Below are positions 7,566 to 13,686 of a stretch of 14,839 bases of DNA, in pieces. A program made the translations under genes and the position numbers. Under the pieces are notes generated by a model. That model was not told where the DNA came from, searched no databases, and saw nothing but the letters and a program-made list of their open reading frames with translations. The stretch lies in assembly GCA_003541675.1 (NCBI GenBank), contig DPMC01000266.1, forward strand, positions 1 to 14,839, written 5' to 3'. The DNA comes from Acidimicrobiaceae bacterium. GTDB taxonomy: Bacteria; Actinomycetota; Acidimicrobiia; Acidimicrobiales; MedAcidi-G1. Numbering within the stretch: position 1 is the stretch's first letter; each line of letters begins with the position of its first letter.

Positions 7566-8372
7566 ATGGACGACAGAACCAGCGACGGGCCCTACGGCGA
7601 GGCGGCCACCTACCGACGCGACGACCACGTGGCCACCATCACCTACCACCGACCCGAGGCAGCCAATACCGTCAACGGTGCCATGCGCCGTGACCTCAAT
7701 GGCGCCTGGGACCGATTCATGGCCGACGAAGAGGCCTGGGTGGCTGTCCTGACCGGGGCCGGTGACCGCCACTTCTGCGGGGGAGCCGACCTTCGCGACC
7801 CCGCCGGCTCCACAGGTGACTTCACCGGGACCTTCTGGGAGACACCAACCATCAACTCCTTCGAGTCGGGCCTCGAGGTGTTCAAGCCGACCATCGCAGC
7901 GGTGAACGGGGCGTGCGTGGGCTACGGCCTCACCGCCGTCGTGGCGTGCGACTTCGTGGTGGCTTCTGAACGGGCCACCTTCTCCTGGCCCGAGGTGAGC
8001 ATCGGCATCCCAACCATCGTGGGCGCCATCCGACTACCCCGCAAGGTGGCATGGGCCGACGCCATGGAGCTCCTCCTAACCGGCGAGCCCATCGACGCCC
8101 AGCGGGCATTGGACATCGGCCTGGTCTGGCGGGTCGTCCCCCACGACGAGCTCATGGCCGAAGCCCGGACCCTGGCTGATCGCCTCTGCCGAGCTGCCCC
8201 CCTGGCCGCCCGAACCACCAAGGAGGTGGCCGTGCGAACCCGGGACATGGGCTGGACCGAGGCCGTGCGGTTCGGCGAGACCATGCGACGAGTGGCCGGC
8301 GCCACCGCAGACGCCACCGAGGGCCGGACCGCCTGGGCCGAGAAGCGCCCGCCCGAATGGGAGGGCCGCTGA
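7566..8372 (+). CDS. enoyl-CoA hydratase/isomerase (crotonase) family protein
   Basis: A 268-residue crotonase-fold enzyme acting on acyl-CoA thioesters in the cytoplasm. FCGGADL (70-76) and NGACVGYG (114-121) supply the two backbone NH groups of the oxyanion hole. TFSWPEVSIGIP (138-149) carries the conserved Glu143, equivalent to rat hydratase Glu164. The second hydratase glutamate (rat Glu144) aligns with Thr123 in GLTAVVACD, so classical syn-hydration is doubtful and isomerase or another crotonase activity is plausible. The C-terminal helices (from ~200) are complete and the length is typical. The start at 7566 is chosen because homology begins just after it and a TACTTT -10 precedes it; the open frame continues upstream to 7209, but that part lies over the divergent control region and gene. 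Divergent from the amidohydrolase, and followed 85 bases later by the LLM oxidoreductase. Confidence 0.9.
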   Translation: MDDRTSDGPYGEAATYRRDDHVATITYHRPEAANTVNGAMRRDLNGAWDRFMADEEAWVAVLTGAGDRHFCGGADLRDPAGSTGDFTGTFWETPTINSFESGLEVFKPTIAAVNGACVGYGLTAVVACDFVVASERATFSWPEVSIGIPTIVGAIRLPRKVAWADAMELLLTGEPIDAQRALDIGLVWRVVPHDELMAEARTLADRLCRAAPLAARTTKEVAVRTRDMGWTEAVRFGETMRRVAGATADATEGRTAWAEKRPPEWEGR

Positions 8373-8457
8373 ATGGGCGGCCAGACTCCCAAGCGTTGAG
8401 GATCGGTAACGGGTCCGCCCCATCAGTGGCGGTCCGTCGAGCAACGGGAGCACCCAC

Positions 8458-9327
8458 ATGAAGGTCGGTATCGCATTCGCAAACATTGGGCCGTTCGGCA
8501 GCGCCGAAGGGGCCGCGGCGGTCGGCGCGGCCGCTGAGGCGGCGGGTATCGACTCGCTGTGGACCGTCGAACACGTCGTCTATCCGGACGAGTACGGGTC
8601 GACCTACCCCTACGACGATTCGGGCCGGATGGCCATGGCGCCCGATACCGACCTCACCGACCCACTGACCTGGCTGACCTGGGTGGGCGCCCACACCTCG
8701 ACGCTCCGTCTAGCCACCGGGATCCTCATCCTCCCGGAACGCAACCCGGTCGTGCTGGCCAAGCAGTTGGGCACCATGGATGCCCTCACCGGCGGCCGGG
8801 TCGACCTGGGAATTGGCGTGGGCTGGCTGCGTGAAGAGTTCGACGCCCTGGGCATCCCGTGGGAGCGACGCGGCGCCCGGACCGACGAGTACGTGGCGGC
8901 CATGCGCACCCTCTGGAGCGGCAACAGCGTCTCGTTCGACGGCGACTTTGTGTCGTTCTCCGGCGTGTCGTCCAACCCCAAGCCAGTGAACGGATCGGTT
9001 CCCATCGTGATCGGCGGCCACAGCGATGCAGCGGCCCGGCGAGCCGGCCGGCTGGGTGACGGTTTTTGGCCCGGCAAGGGCGATCTCGACCATCTACTGG
9101 ACATCATGCGCCACGAAGCCGAGGCCCACGATCGTGACCCGGACGCCATCGAGGTCACGTGGGCCGGCGACCTGACCGCCGGCGAGGATCCGGTGGCCGC
9201 GGCCGCCGCGCTGGCTGACAAGGGCGTCAGTCGGGTCATTGTGCCGTCGTTCCTGTTCTGGCGAGACCCCGAGGGCTCACTCGCCGCCTTCGGCGAATCA
9301 GTGGTCGCCCCGCTGGCCGACCTGTAA
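8458..9327 (+). CDS. luciferase-like (LLM class) oxidoreductase, probably F420-dependent
   Basis: A 289-residue single-domain TIM-barrel enzyme of the bacterial luciferase superfamily, subgroup with actinobacterial F420-dependent oxidoreductases (TIGR03619-like). Seen in order: MKVGIAF (1-7), SLWTVEHVVYP (33-43), LRLATGILILPERNP (83-97), LTGGRVDLGIGVGW (110-123) with EEF (126-128), RTDEYVAAMRTLW (141-153), VPIVIGGHS (181-189) and RRAGRLGDGFWP (194-205). These are the cofactor-binding and barrel motifs of the family. GGGAG-like purines are replaced by a simple GGGAG at 8446-8450, seven bases before the ATG, a good Shine-Dalgarno that fixes the start. F420 rather than FMN use is inferred from the subgroup and taxon. 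It probably belongs to the same catabolic region as the crotonase gene upstream. Substrate unknown. Confidence 0.9.
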   Translation: MKVGIAFANIGPFGSAEGAAAVGAAAEAAGIDSLWTVEHVVYPDEYGSTYPYDDSGRMAMAPDTDLTDPLTWLTWVGAHTSTLRLATGILILPERNPVVLAKQLGTMDALTGGRVDLGIGVGWLREEFDALGIPWERRGARTDEYVAAMRTLWSGNSVSFDGDFVSFSGVSSNPKPVNGSVPIVIGGHSDAAARRAGRLGDGFWPGKGDLDHLLDIMRHEAEAHDRDPDAIEVTWAGDLTAGEDPVAAAAALADKGVSRVIVPSFLFWRDPEGSLAAFGESVVAPLADL

Positions 9328-9350
9328 CTGACCGGTAGCCGATCGTTCCC

Positions 9351-9382
9351 CGCACGCCAGCGCTCTACCCTGACGGCGTGCG
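9351..9382. other. perfect 8-bp inverted repeat between the LLM and OmpA-like genes
   Basis: CGCACGCC (9351-9358) pairs perfectly with GGCGTGCG (9375-9382) around a 16-nt loop. The loop contains the putative -10 TACCCT, and the right arm contains the putative GTG start of a tiny ORF. It could act as an operator in DNA or as a transcript-end hairpin for the LLM gene. No T-run follows, so a simple terminator is less likely. Confidence 0.4.
9366..9371 (+). promoter_or_regulatory. -10-like TACCCT before the OmpA-like gene
   Basis: TACCCT (TAnnnT) is followed by six bases and then GTG at 9378, the same leaderless spacing seen at other genes here. It is the best promoter candidate for the BON-OmpA gene, whose own start lies 47 bases further on. 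Confidence 0.4.
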
Positions 9383-9428
9383 AAGAGAGGACGAACACAA
9401 CACCACGGGCTCGGGGGCCCACCGGTGA
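9378..9428 (+). CDS. possible leaderless 16-codon upstream ORF
   Basis: GTG at 9378 opens a frame encoding MRREDEHNTTGSGAHR, with TGA at 9426-9428. The stop overlaps the GTG start of the OmpA-like gene (9425) as GTGA, a typical translational-coupling arrangement. The GTG sits exactly six bases after TACCCT. The OmpA-like gene lacks its own Shine-Dalgarno, so coupling would explain its initiation. Such a short frame can arise by chance; there is no independent evidence of translation. Confidence 0.3.
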   Translation: MRREDEHNTTGSGAHR

Positions 9429-10354
9429 CCGGCATGATGCGCGACCCGCGTTCGTCGCGTGGTCGCGACTTCGGACCGGCCTTCGGCATCGGCGGCCGAG
9501 GTCGCTCCCCCAGAGGGTCTTCTCCCAGGGGCGGGTCCCGACGCTCCCCCGGCGGCCTCCCCGGTAGCCCCGGCACGTGGCTACTCGGATTGATTGTCGT
9601 CGCCTTCTTCGCGGTGATTCTCCTGGGAAGCGACGAACCGGCCAGCGAGCAGGCCACCGAACAGGACCTGACCGCCACCGTGCAGGGGGCCATGGTCCAG
9701 GCCGGCCTGCCCACCGTGGAAGTCCGGGTCGTCGACTGGACCGTCATCCTCGAGGGCCGAGTGGCCACCTCGGATCTAAGGGAGGCCGCCGAACGGGTGG
9801 CCTTCGCCCAGGCGGATGTGATCAGCGTCCAGAACCGTCTGTTCGTGCCGCCCCCCATCGACGACCTTGTCCCGGTCAGCACCACGGTGCCCGACCTCCC
9901 GGCCTCACTGGCCGACCTCGTATTGCAGGCCCGGCTGAGTGCGGTGGCTGCCCACCCCCCGATCCAGTTCGAGAGCGGCGGCGACCGCATCACACTCGAG
10001 TCAGTGCCCACACTCGACCGTCTGGGCGCTTTCCTGCTATTCGAACCGGCCATCCGTGTGCAGATCATCGGCCATACCGACAGCGACGAACGCAGCCCCG
10101 GAGACAACCTGCACCTGTCAGCCGTGCGGGCCGATGCCGTGCGAACTCAGCTCCTGGCCCGGGGCGTGGAACCCGATCGGCTGGTCACCCTGGGGATGGG
10201 CCATGCCGACCCGATCGCCGACAACCTGACCAAGTCGGGTAAGGCGGCTAACCGGCGCATCGAGTTCCTGCTGCTACGGCCCGGCGAGGTTGGCCTGCCG
10301 CCACCTCCCGACCCGGGGATCCCCGATCCGGGTACCGACGACGAGGGAAAATGA
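9425..10354 (+). CDS. membrane-anchored BON + OmpA-domain protein
   Basis: A 309-residue protein with four parts. There is a basic, Gly/Pro/Arg/Ser-rich N-terminus (1-50, cytoplasmic by the positive-inside rule) and one transmembrane helix (about 52-68). A BON-like domain follows (about 78-141, with VEVRVVDWTVILEGRVAT and a conserved NRL end). An OmpA-like peptidoglycan-binding domain comes last (about 175-285), with IIGHTDS (214-220), NLHLSAVRADAVRTQL (228-243), LGMGHADPIADN (256-267) and KAANRRIEF (273-281). The tail is Pro/Asp-rich. The family binds diaminopimelate-containing peptidoglycan non-covalently, so this protein likely tethers membrane to cell wall. The start is GTG 9425; ATG at 9434 or 9437 is possible. 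No Shine-Dalgarno is evident, and the upstream mini-ORF may provide coupled initiation. No matching secretion or motility genes are nearby, so a specific role cannot be assigned. Confidence 0.88.
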   Translation: MTGMMRDPRSSRGRDFGPAFGIGGRGRSPRGSSPRGGSRRSPGGLPGSPGTWLLGLIVVAFFAVILLGSDEPASEQATEQDLTATVQGAMVQAGLPTVEVRVVDWTVILEGRVATSDLREAAERVAFAQADVISVQNRLFVPPPIDDLVPVSTTVPDLPASLADLVLQARLSAVAAHPPIQFESGGDRITLESVPTLDRLGAFLLFEPAIRVQIIGHTDSDERSPGDNLHLSAVRADAVRTQLLARGVEPDRLVTLGMGHADPIADNLTKSGKAANRRIEFLLLRPGEVGLPPPPDPGIPDPGTDDEGK

Positions 10355-10420
10355 TTGGGAGAGGTCAGCGAGGGTTGCCGTCGACGGACAGTGACCGAGT
10401 ACTCAATGAGGAGGGCTCGC

Positions 10421-10597
10421 ATGAAGACCATCCAGAGGCAGGACGTCCGCAACAGGGTGACGGGGTTGTGCACCAGATGCCACCGGACCGGTGCGGTCGA
10501 GGTGGTGGGGCTGGTCTGCGACCGGTTCGGCGCCTCGGCCCAGCCGACCGGCGTATGCACCACGTGCAGCACCAGGCGAACCGTCCTGCGTTCCTAA
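10421..10597 (+). CDS. small Cys-rich zinc-ribbon-like protein, 58 aa
   Basis: A 58-residue protein that I do not recognise. It has paired CxxC motifs, CTRC (17-20, followed by His21) and CTTC (46-49), with a fifth cysteine at 33. The spacing suits one zinc bound by four cysteines, as in zinc-ribbon or rubredoxin-like knuckles. It is basic, especially at both ends, so nucleic-acid contact is conceivable. The start at 10421 is fixed by a textbook AGGAGGG Shine-Dalgarno (10409-10415) five bases before the ATG. An in-frame ATG at 10406 and a TTG at 10355 lack this. It lies 66 bases after the OmpA-like gene and 31 bases before the MpaB-like gene, all on the same strand. The strong ribosome-binding site and cysteine pattern argue for a real gene, not chance. 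Function unknown. Confidence 0.7.
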   Translation: MKTIQRQDVRNRVTGLCTRCHRTGAVEVVGLVCDRFGASAQPTGVCTTCSTRRTVLRS

Positions 10598-10628
10598 ACC
10601 TCGCCTGCTCCCCCGGGGTAGGCACCCG

Positions 10629-11528
10629 ATGAGCATCTGGCGGGCCCGGGTCACCGAAGCGGCGGTCGGGCTGTTCAGCCACGCCCCCGACCCACTGGCC
10701 TCAACCTTCGATCATCCGGGCGACCCTGGCCTGTTCGGTCCCGGTTCGGTCACCTGGCGGGTCATGTGCGACTGCTCGACCTTTATCGGAGGTGTACGTG
10801 CGCTGATCGTCCAGGCCGCCCACCCCGAGGTGGCATCGGGGGTCGGCGACCATTCGTCGTATCGGACTGACCCGTTGGGCCGCCTCTCGCGGACTGCGTC
10901 CTACGTGACGGCGACCGCCTACGGCTCGCTGCCCGAGGTCGACCATGCCGTCGGCATCGTCAACCGCCTGCACGGTCCGGTGTCAGGTACCTCCCACCGT
11001 GGCCTGGCCTATTCAGCGGCCGATCCCGAGATGAAGGCATGGGTCCACAATGCGCTAGTTGACTCGTTCCTGGTGGCCCACCGGACCTTCGGACCAGAGG
11101 CGATGGCCGATGCCGACGCCGACGCCTACGTGGCCGAACAGGTCCGCCTCGGCGTCCGTATGGGCGCCAGCCCGCTTCCCGACACAGCAGACGCCCTTAC
11201 CGGGTGGCTGCTCGAGCATCCGTCTCTGGGTCCGTCTCCAGCGGGCGCCGACGCCGTGCGCTTCCTGGCCGGACCACCCCTGAACGCGCCGGTCCGCCTC
11301 GCCTACCGGATCATCCACGATGCCGCGGCGGCCACCATCCCCACACCAGTGCTCGACGTGCTGGGCATCCGACGTCGCCCGGGCGCCGTGCTGAGGGGTC
11401 GCCTGCTCATCCGTGCTCTGCGGGCCGCCCTCGGTGCTTCACCGGCGTGGGCCGCCGCGCTGGAACGCTGTGGTCAACCACGACCCGACGGCGTGCGCTT
11501 CCGCAACGACCCCGGAACCAGTTGCTGA
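10629..11528 (+). CDS. oxygenase MpaB / DUF2236 family protein
   Basis: A 299-residue protein of the DUF2236 family, related to latex-clearing protein (Lcp) and fungal MpaB oxygenases. These are mostly helical heme b enzymes that cleave carbon-carbon double bonds or act on lipid-like substrates. Family features seen are RALIVQAAHPEVASGV (57-72), HSSYRTDPLGRLSRTASYV (75-93), AYGS (97-100) and WVHNALVDSFLVAHRTFG (138-155). His140 in the last motif is the best candidate for the axial heme ligand by analogy with Lcp. The C-terminal region (210-275) is helical and Arg-rich, as is usual. The ATG at 10629 is chosen because it follows the small Cys-rich gene without overlap and has GGTAGG six bases upstream; the open frame runs back to 10491 but would overlap that gene. 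Convergent with the P450 gene downstream. Substrate unknown. Confidence 0.82.
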   Translation: MSIWRARVTEAAVGLFSHAPDPLASTFDHPGDPGLFGPGSVTWRVMCDCSTFIGGVRALIVQAAHPEVASGVGDHSSYRTDPLGRLSRTASYVTATAYGSLPEVDHAVGIVNRLHGPVSGTSHRGLAYSAADPEMKAWVHNALVDSFLVAHRTFGPEAMADADADAYVAEQVRLGVRMGASPLPDTADALTGWLLEHPSLGPSPAGADAVRFLAGPPLNAPVRLAYRIIHDAAAATIPTPVLDVLGIRRRPGAVLRGRLLIRALRAALGASPAWAAALERCGQPRPDGVRFRNDPGTSC

Positions 11529-11577
11529 AAACCGACCGCTGAGGCCGGCGGAACACCTACCCCTTTGCCGGACCGGA

Positions 11578-12912
11578 TCAGCCGGCCGAGGACGTGGTCA
11601 GTACCGGCTGACTGGGTGTGAACTCCACCGGCAGGTGTTTGATGCCGTTCACGAAGTTCATGCGGAGCCGATCGGCCGGACCAGTGATGGTGATGTCGGG
11701 TAGCCGGGCAGCCAGGCCCTCGAAGATGAGCTTCAGTTCCAGCTTGGCCAGGTTGGCCCCCAGGCAGAAGTGCGCCCCTCCGCCACCGAAGGCCAGGTGG
11801 TGGTTGTCGGTCCGGGTCAGGTCGAGGCGGTGGGGGTCGTCGTAGACCTTCTCGTCCCGGTTGCCTGACGGATACCAGAGTGTGACCTTGTCGCCGGCCC
11901 GGATCTGTTGCCCACCCAGCTCGGTGTCGGCGGTGGCCGTCCGACGGAAGTAATTAACCGGGCTGGTGTATCGGAGGATCTCGTCAACCGCATCGTCGGT
12001 CATCTCGCCGGTCTCGACCACTGTGGCCCACTGGTCCGGATGGTCCATGAAGCCCATCAGGCCTAGTGAGATTGCGTTGCGCGTCGTCTCGTTGCCGGCC
12101 ACCAGTAACAGGGTGAAGAAGAGGTCACGCTCGAGGTCGGTCAGCTCGGTGACCGTGCCGTCGTCGAGCGTGACCGTGGCCGAAGTGAGGACGGTCCACA
12201 GGTCATCCTCGGGCTGGGCCCGCTTCTGGTCGGTCAACCCGTGCGCGTAGAAGGCCATCTCGATCATGGCCGACTCGTAGGTGGTGCTGTGATCGGAGTC
12301 CTCGTCGCCGGTCGGCTCGTCCTGGTACTCGGGGTCGCTCCCGCCGATGGTGCGGTTGGACCAGTCCAGGAGCTGCTCACGGTCCTCGTCGGGCACGCCG
12401 ATGATGTCGGCGATTGCCATGAGCGGCAGTTCAGCAGCCACGTCGAGGACGAAGTCGGCGCTTCCCTGCTCGCAGATGCGATCCAGGATGATGTTGGTCC
12501 GCAGACGCATGACCTCTTCCATGCGCCGGACCATGCGGGGCGTGAAGCCGGTGTTGACCAGCTTGCGGTAGCGGGTGTGCTGCGGCGGGTCGGTCATCAC
12601 CATCTGGAGGCCCGGCCCGCGCCCGTCAGCGATGTCGTTCAGGGCGATGCCTCCCGCACCGTCGCGTCCCGGACCAGTCTGGTGGGAAAAGAGCGTGCCC
12701 GACCGGTGGGCCTCGGAGATGTGCTCGAACGACGACACCACCCAGAACGGCTCGGGGTGCTCGTCGGTCGGTGGGTGCTGCCATACCGGGGCCTCCCGCC
12801 GAAGCAAGTCGAACCAGTCGTGGGGCATTCGCTCGGCGAACACATCCGGATTGGTCAGGTCTATATCGCTAAGGGTCGGGGCGCTCAGGGTCTGGTCGGC
12901 GGGCGATGCCAT
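11578..12912 (-). CDS. cytochrome P450, CYP125-like
   Basis: A complete 444-residue bacterial P450. It has the I-helix oxygen-activation motif AGNETT (272-277), ExxR as EILR (311-314) in the K helix, and the heme-thiolate loop FGGGGAHFCLG (375-385) with Cys383. Substrate-region and helix motifs TDPPQHTRYRKLVNTGFTPR (107-126) and NGIKHLPVEF (422-431) match the CYP125/CYP142 group. In mycobacteria that group oxidises the sterol side-chain terminus. Compared with my memory of CYP125, an acidic stretch around 194-210 (DPEYQDEPTGDEDSD) looks slightly expanded. The start is fixed by GGAGG (12923-12919 on the minus strand) six bases before the ATG. It is divergent from a MarR gene across operator-like repeats and so is probably under that regulator. 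A sterol or branched lipid is the likely substrate class, but this is inference. Redox partners are not in the window. Confidence 0.93.
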   Translation of the reverse strand: MASPADQTLSAPTLSDIDLTNPDVFAERMPHDWFDLLRREAPVWQHPPTDEHPEPFWVVSSFEHISEAHRSGTLFSHQTGPGRDGAGGIALNDIADGRGPGLQMVMTDPPQHTRYRKLVNTGFTPRMVRRMEEVMRLRTNIILDRICEQGSADFVLDVAAELPLMAIADIIGVPDEDREQLLDWSNRTIGGSDPEYQDEPTGDEDSDHSTTYESAMIEMAFYAHGLTDQKRAQPEDDLWTVLTSATVTLDDGTVTELTDLERDLFFTLLLVAGNETTRNAISLGLMGFMDHPDQWATVVETGEMTDDAVDEILRYTSPVNYFRRTATADTELGGQQIRAGDKVTLWYPSGNRDEKVYDDPHRLDLTRTDNHHLAFGGGGAHFCLGANLAKLELKLIFEGLAARLPDITITGPADRLRMNFVNGIKHLPVEFTPSQPVLTTSSAG

Positions 12913-12932
12913 TGTGGTCCTCCGGTAGGTTC

Positions 12933-12966
12933 CTTCCCCGGAAGATATCTTCCCCGGAAGATATCT
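12933..12966. promoter_or_regulatory. interleaved inverted and direct repeats: probable MarR operator array
   Basis: An 18-base unit CTTCCCCGGAAGATATCT occurs twice (12933-12950 and 12949-12966) with a 16-base period. It contains a perfect 14-bp palindrome GGAAGATATCTTCC (12940-12953) and two copies of CTTCC-CC-GGAAG. It lies midway between the divergent P450 (ATG 12912) and MarR (ATG 12993) genes. The AAGATA elements read TATCTT on the minus strand and could be the P450 -10. The array also covers the -27 to -60 region of the MarR promoter. Binding by the adjacent MarR protein and repression of both genes is the natural reading. Confidence 0.7.
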
Positions 12967-12979
12967 GCAACCCCGCCGC

Positions 12980-12985
12980 TAGGCT
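12980..12985 (+). promoter_or_regulatory. -10-like TAGGCT before the MarR gene
   Basis: TAGGCT (TAnnnT) ends seven bases before the ATG at 12993, giving a leaderless mRNA. No Shine-Dalgarno is present. It supports the choice of 12993 over the in-frame ATG at 12906, which lies beyond the operator array. Confidence 0.5.
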
Positions 12986-12992
12986 CCCGTCC

Positions 12993-13550
12993 ATGGGTGG
13001 ACCTGCGGACCAGACGGAGCAGTTGGATCTGGTGGAACAGGCGGTCGACCGCCTCGTGCCCGAGGGCGACGCGGCCCATTCCGCCCGCAGCGCCACCACC
13101 GCCGGAATACTCGTCTGGGCCTACCTGGCCGGCCGCGAGTTGGAGGTCTGGATGGCCGATGCCCTCGGGTCTACCGGCCTGACTACCTCGGAGTTCGGCG
13201 CCCTCGCCGGGGTGGCCTTTGCCGGCGAACACACCCTCACCGCCGGCGATCTGGCCCGGTGGACCGTCCAGACCTCGGGTGGCACCACCAAGACCATTCA
13301 ACGACTGGTCGACCGCGGGCTGGTCGTCCGGGCGGCCGACCCGGGCGACGGACGACGGACCCTGATCGACGCCACCACCGAAGGTCGCTCCCTGGCCACC
13401 GCCGTGGTCGCCGACCTGGTTGTCCGCCTCGACCGCGACCTCGGCCCGTTGAACGCCGTGGCACGCGACGACCTTCACGACGGACTCCGGCGACTGTCGG
13501 CCGCCCTCGGTTGGCAGGCAGACGCCCAGACAATGGCGAACTCGGGCTAG
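12993..13550 (+). CDS. MarR-family transcriptional regulator
   Basis: A 185-residue winged-helix DNA-binding protein. Dimerisation helices flank a wHTH at about 66-132. LTAGDLARWTVQTSGGTTKT (82-101) spans the helix-turn-helix, IQRLVDRGLVVRA (102-114) continues the recognition helix, and DPGDGRRTLIDATTEGR (116-132) is the wing, close to the MarR consensus DxRDxRRxxxxLTxxG. The protein ends with helices that close the dimer. MarR proteins usually bind palindromes in divergent promoters and release DNA when a lipophilic or aromatic ligand binds. Here the repeat array lies between this gene and the P450 gene, so autoregulation and P450 repression are likely, with the P450 substrate or product as a possible inducer. 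The start at 12993 is preferred to 12906 because that longer version would encode the operator as protein. Confidence 0.88.
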   Translation: MGGPADQTEQLDLVEQAVDRLVPEGDAAHSARSATTAGILVWAYLAGRELEVWMADALGSTGLTTSEFGALAGVAFAGEHTLTAGDLARWTVQTSGGTTKTIQRLVDRGLVVRAADPGDGRRTLIDATTEGRSLATAVVADLVVRLDRDLGPLNAVARDDLHDGLRRLSAALGWQADAQTMANSG

Positions 13551-13686
13551 ACATCGGGTCGTGAACCCACCCGCGTGACGCAGCGCCTCGCCTAGCCGTG
13601 GACAAGGTGACAAGAAGACCCTCTCCTCCGCAGTCATCGCCATGCTCCACTGGGCTACCGGCTGCCCCTTATGGAGGTCACGCCCG

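Noticed and set aside
8427..8441. Degenerate copy (TGGCGGTCCGTCGAG) of the 7493-7509 palindrome before the LLM gene
   Set aside because: Only 11 of 15 positions agree and the symmetry is lost; similarity could reflect local GC-rich composition.
10355..10420. Longer starts (TTG 10355, ATG 10406) for the small Cys-rich gene
   Set aside because: The AGGAGGG Shine-Dalgarno is placed correctly only for ATG 10421.
10491..10628. 46-residue N-terminal extension of the MpaB-like protein
   Set aside because: It would overlap the Cys-rich gene, and its Arg/Pro-rich sequence does not resemble the family.
11543..11587. GGCCGGC/GCCGGCC inverted repeat between the convergent MpaB-like and P450 genes
   Set aside because: 31-nt loop, no T-run and partial overlap with the P450 coding end; not a convincing terminator.
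13551..13686. 136-base gap between the MarR and HpbD-like genes
   Set aside because: Checked for a tRNA, small ORF or terminator. Only weak 4-5 bp stems such as GGGT/ACCC at 13556-13568 are seen, so nothing is called.
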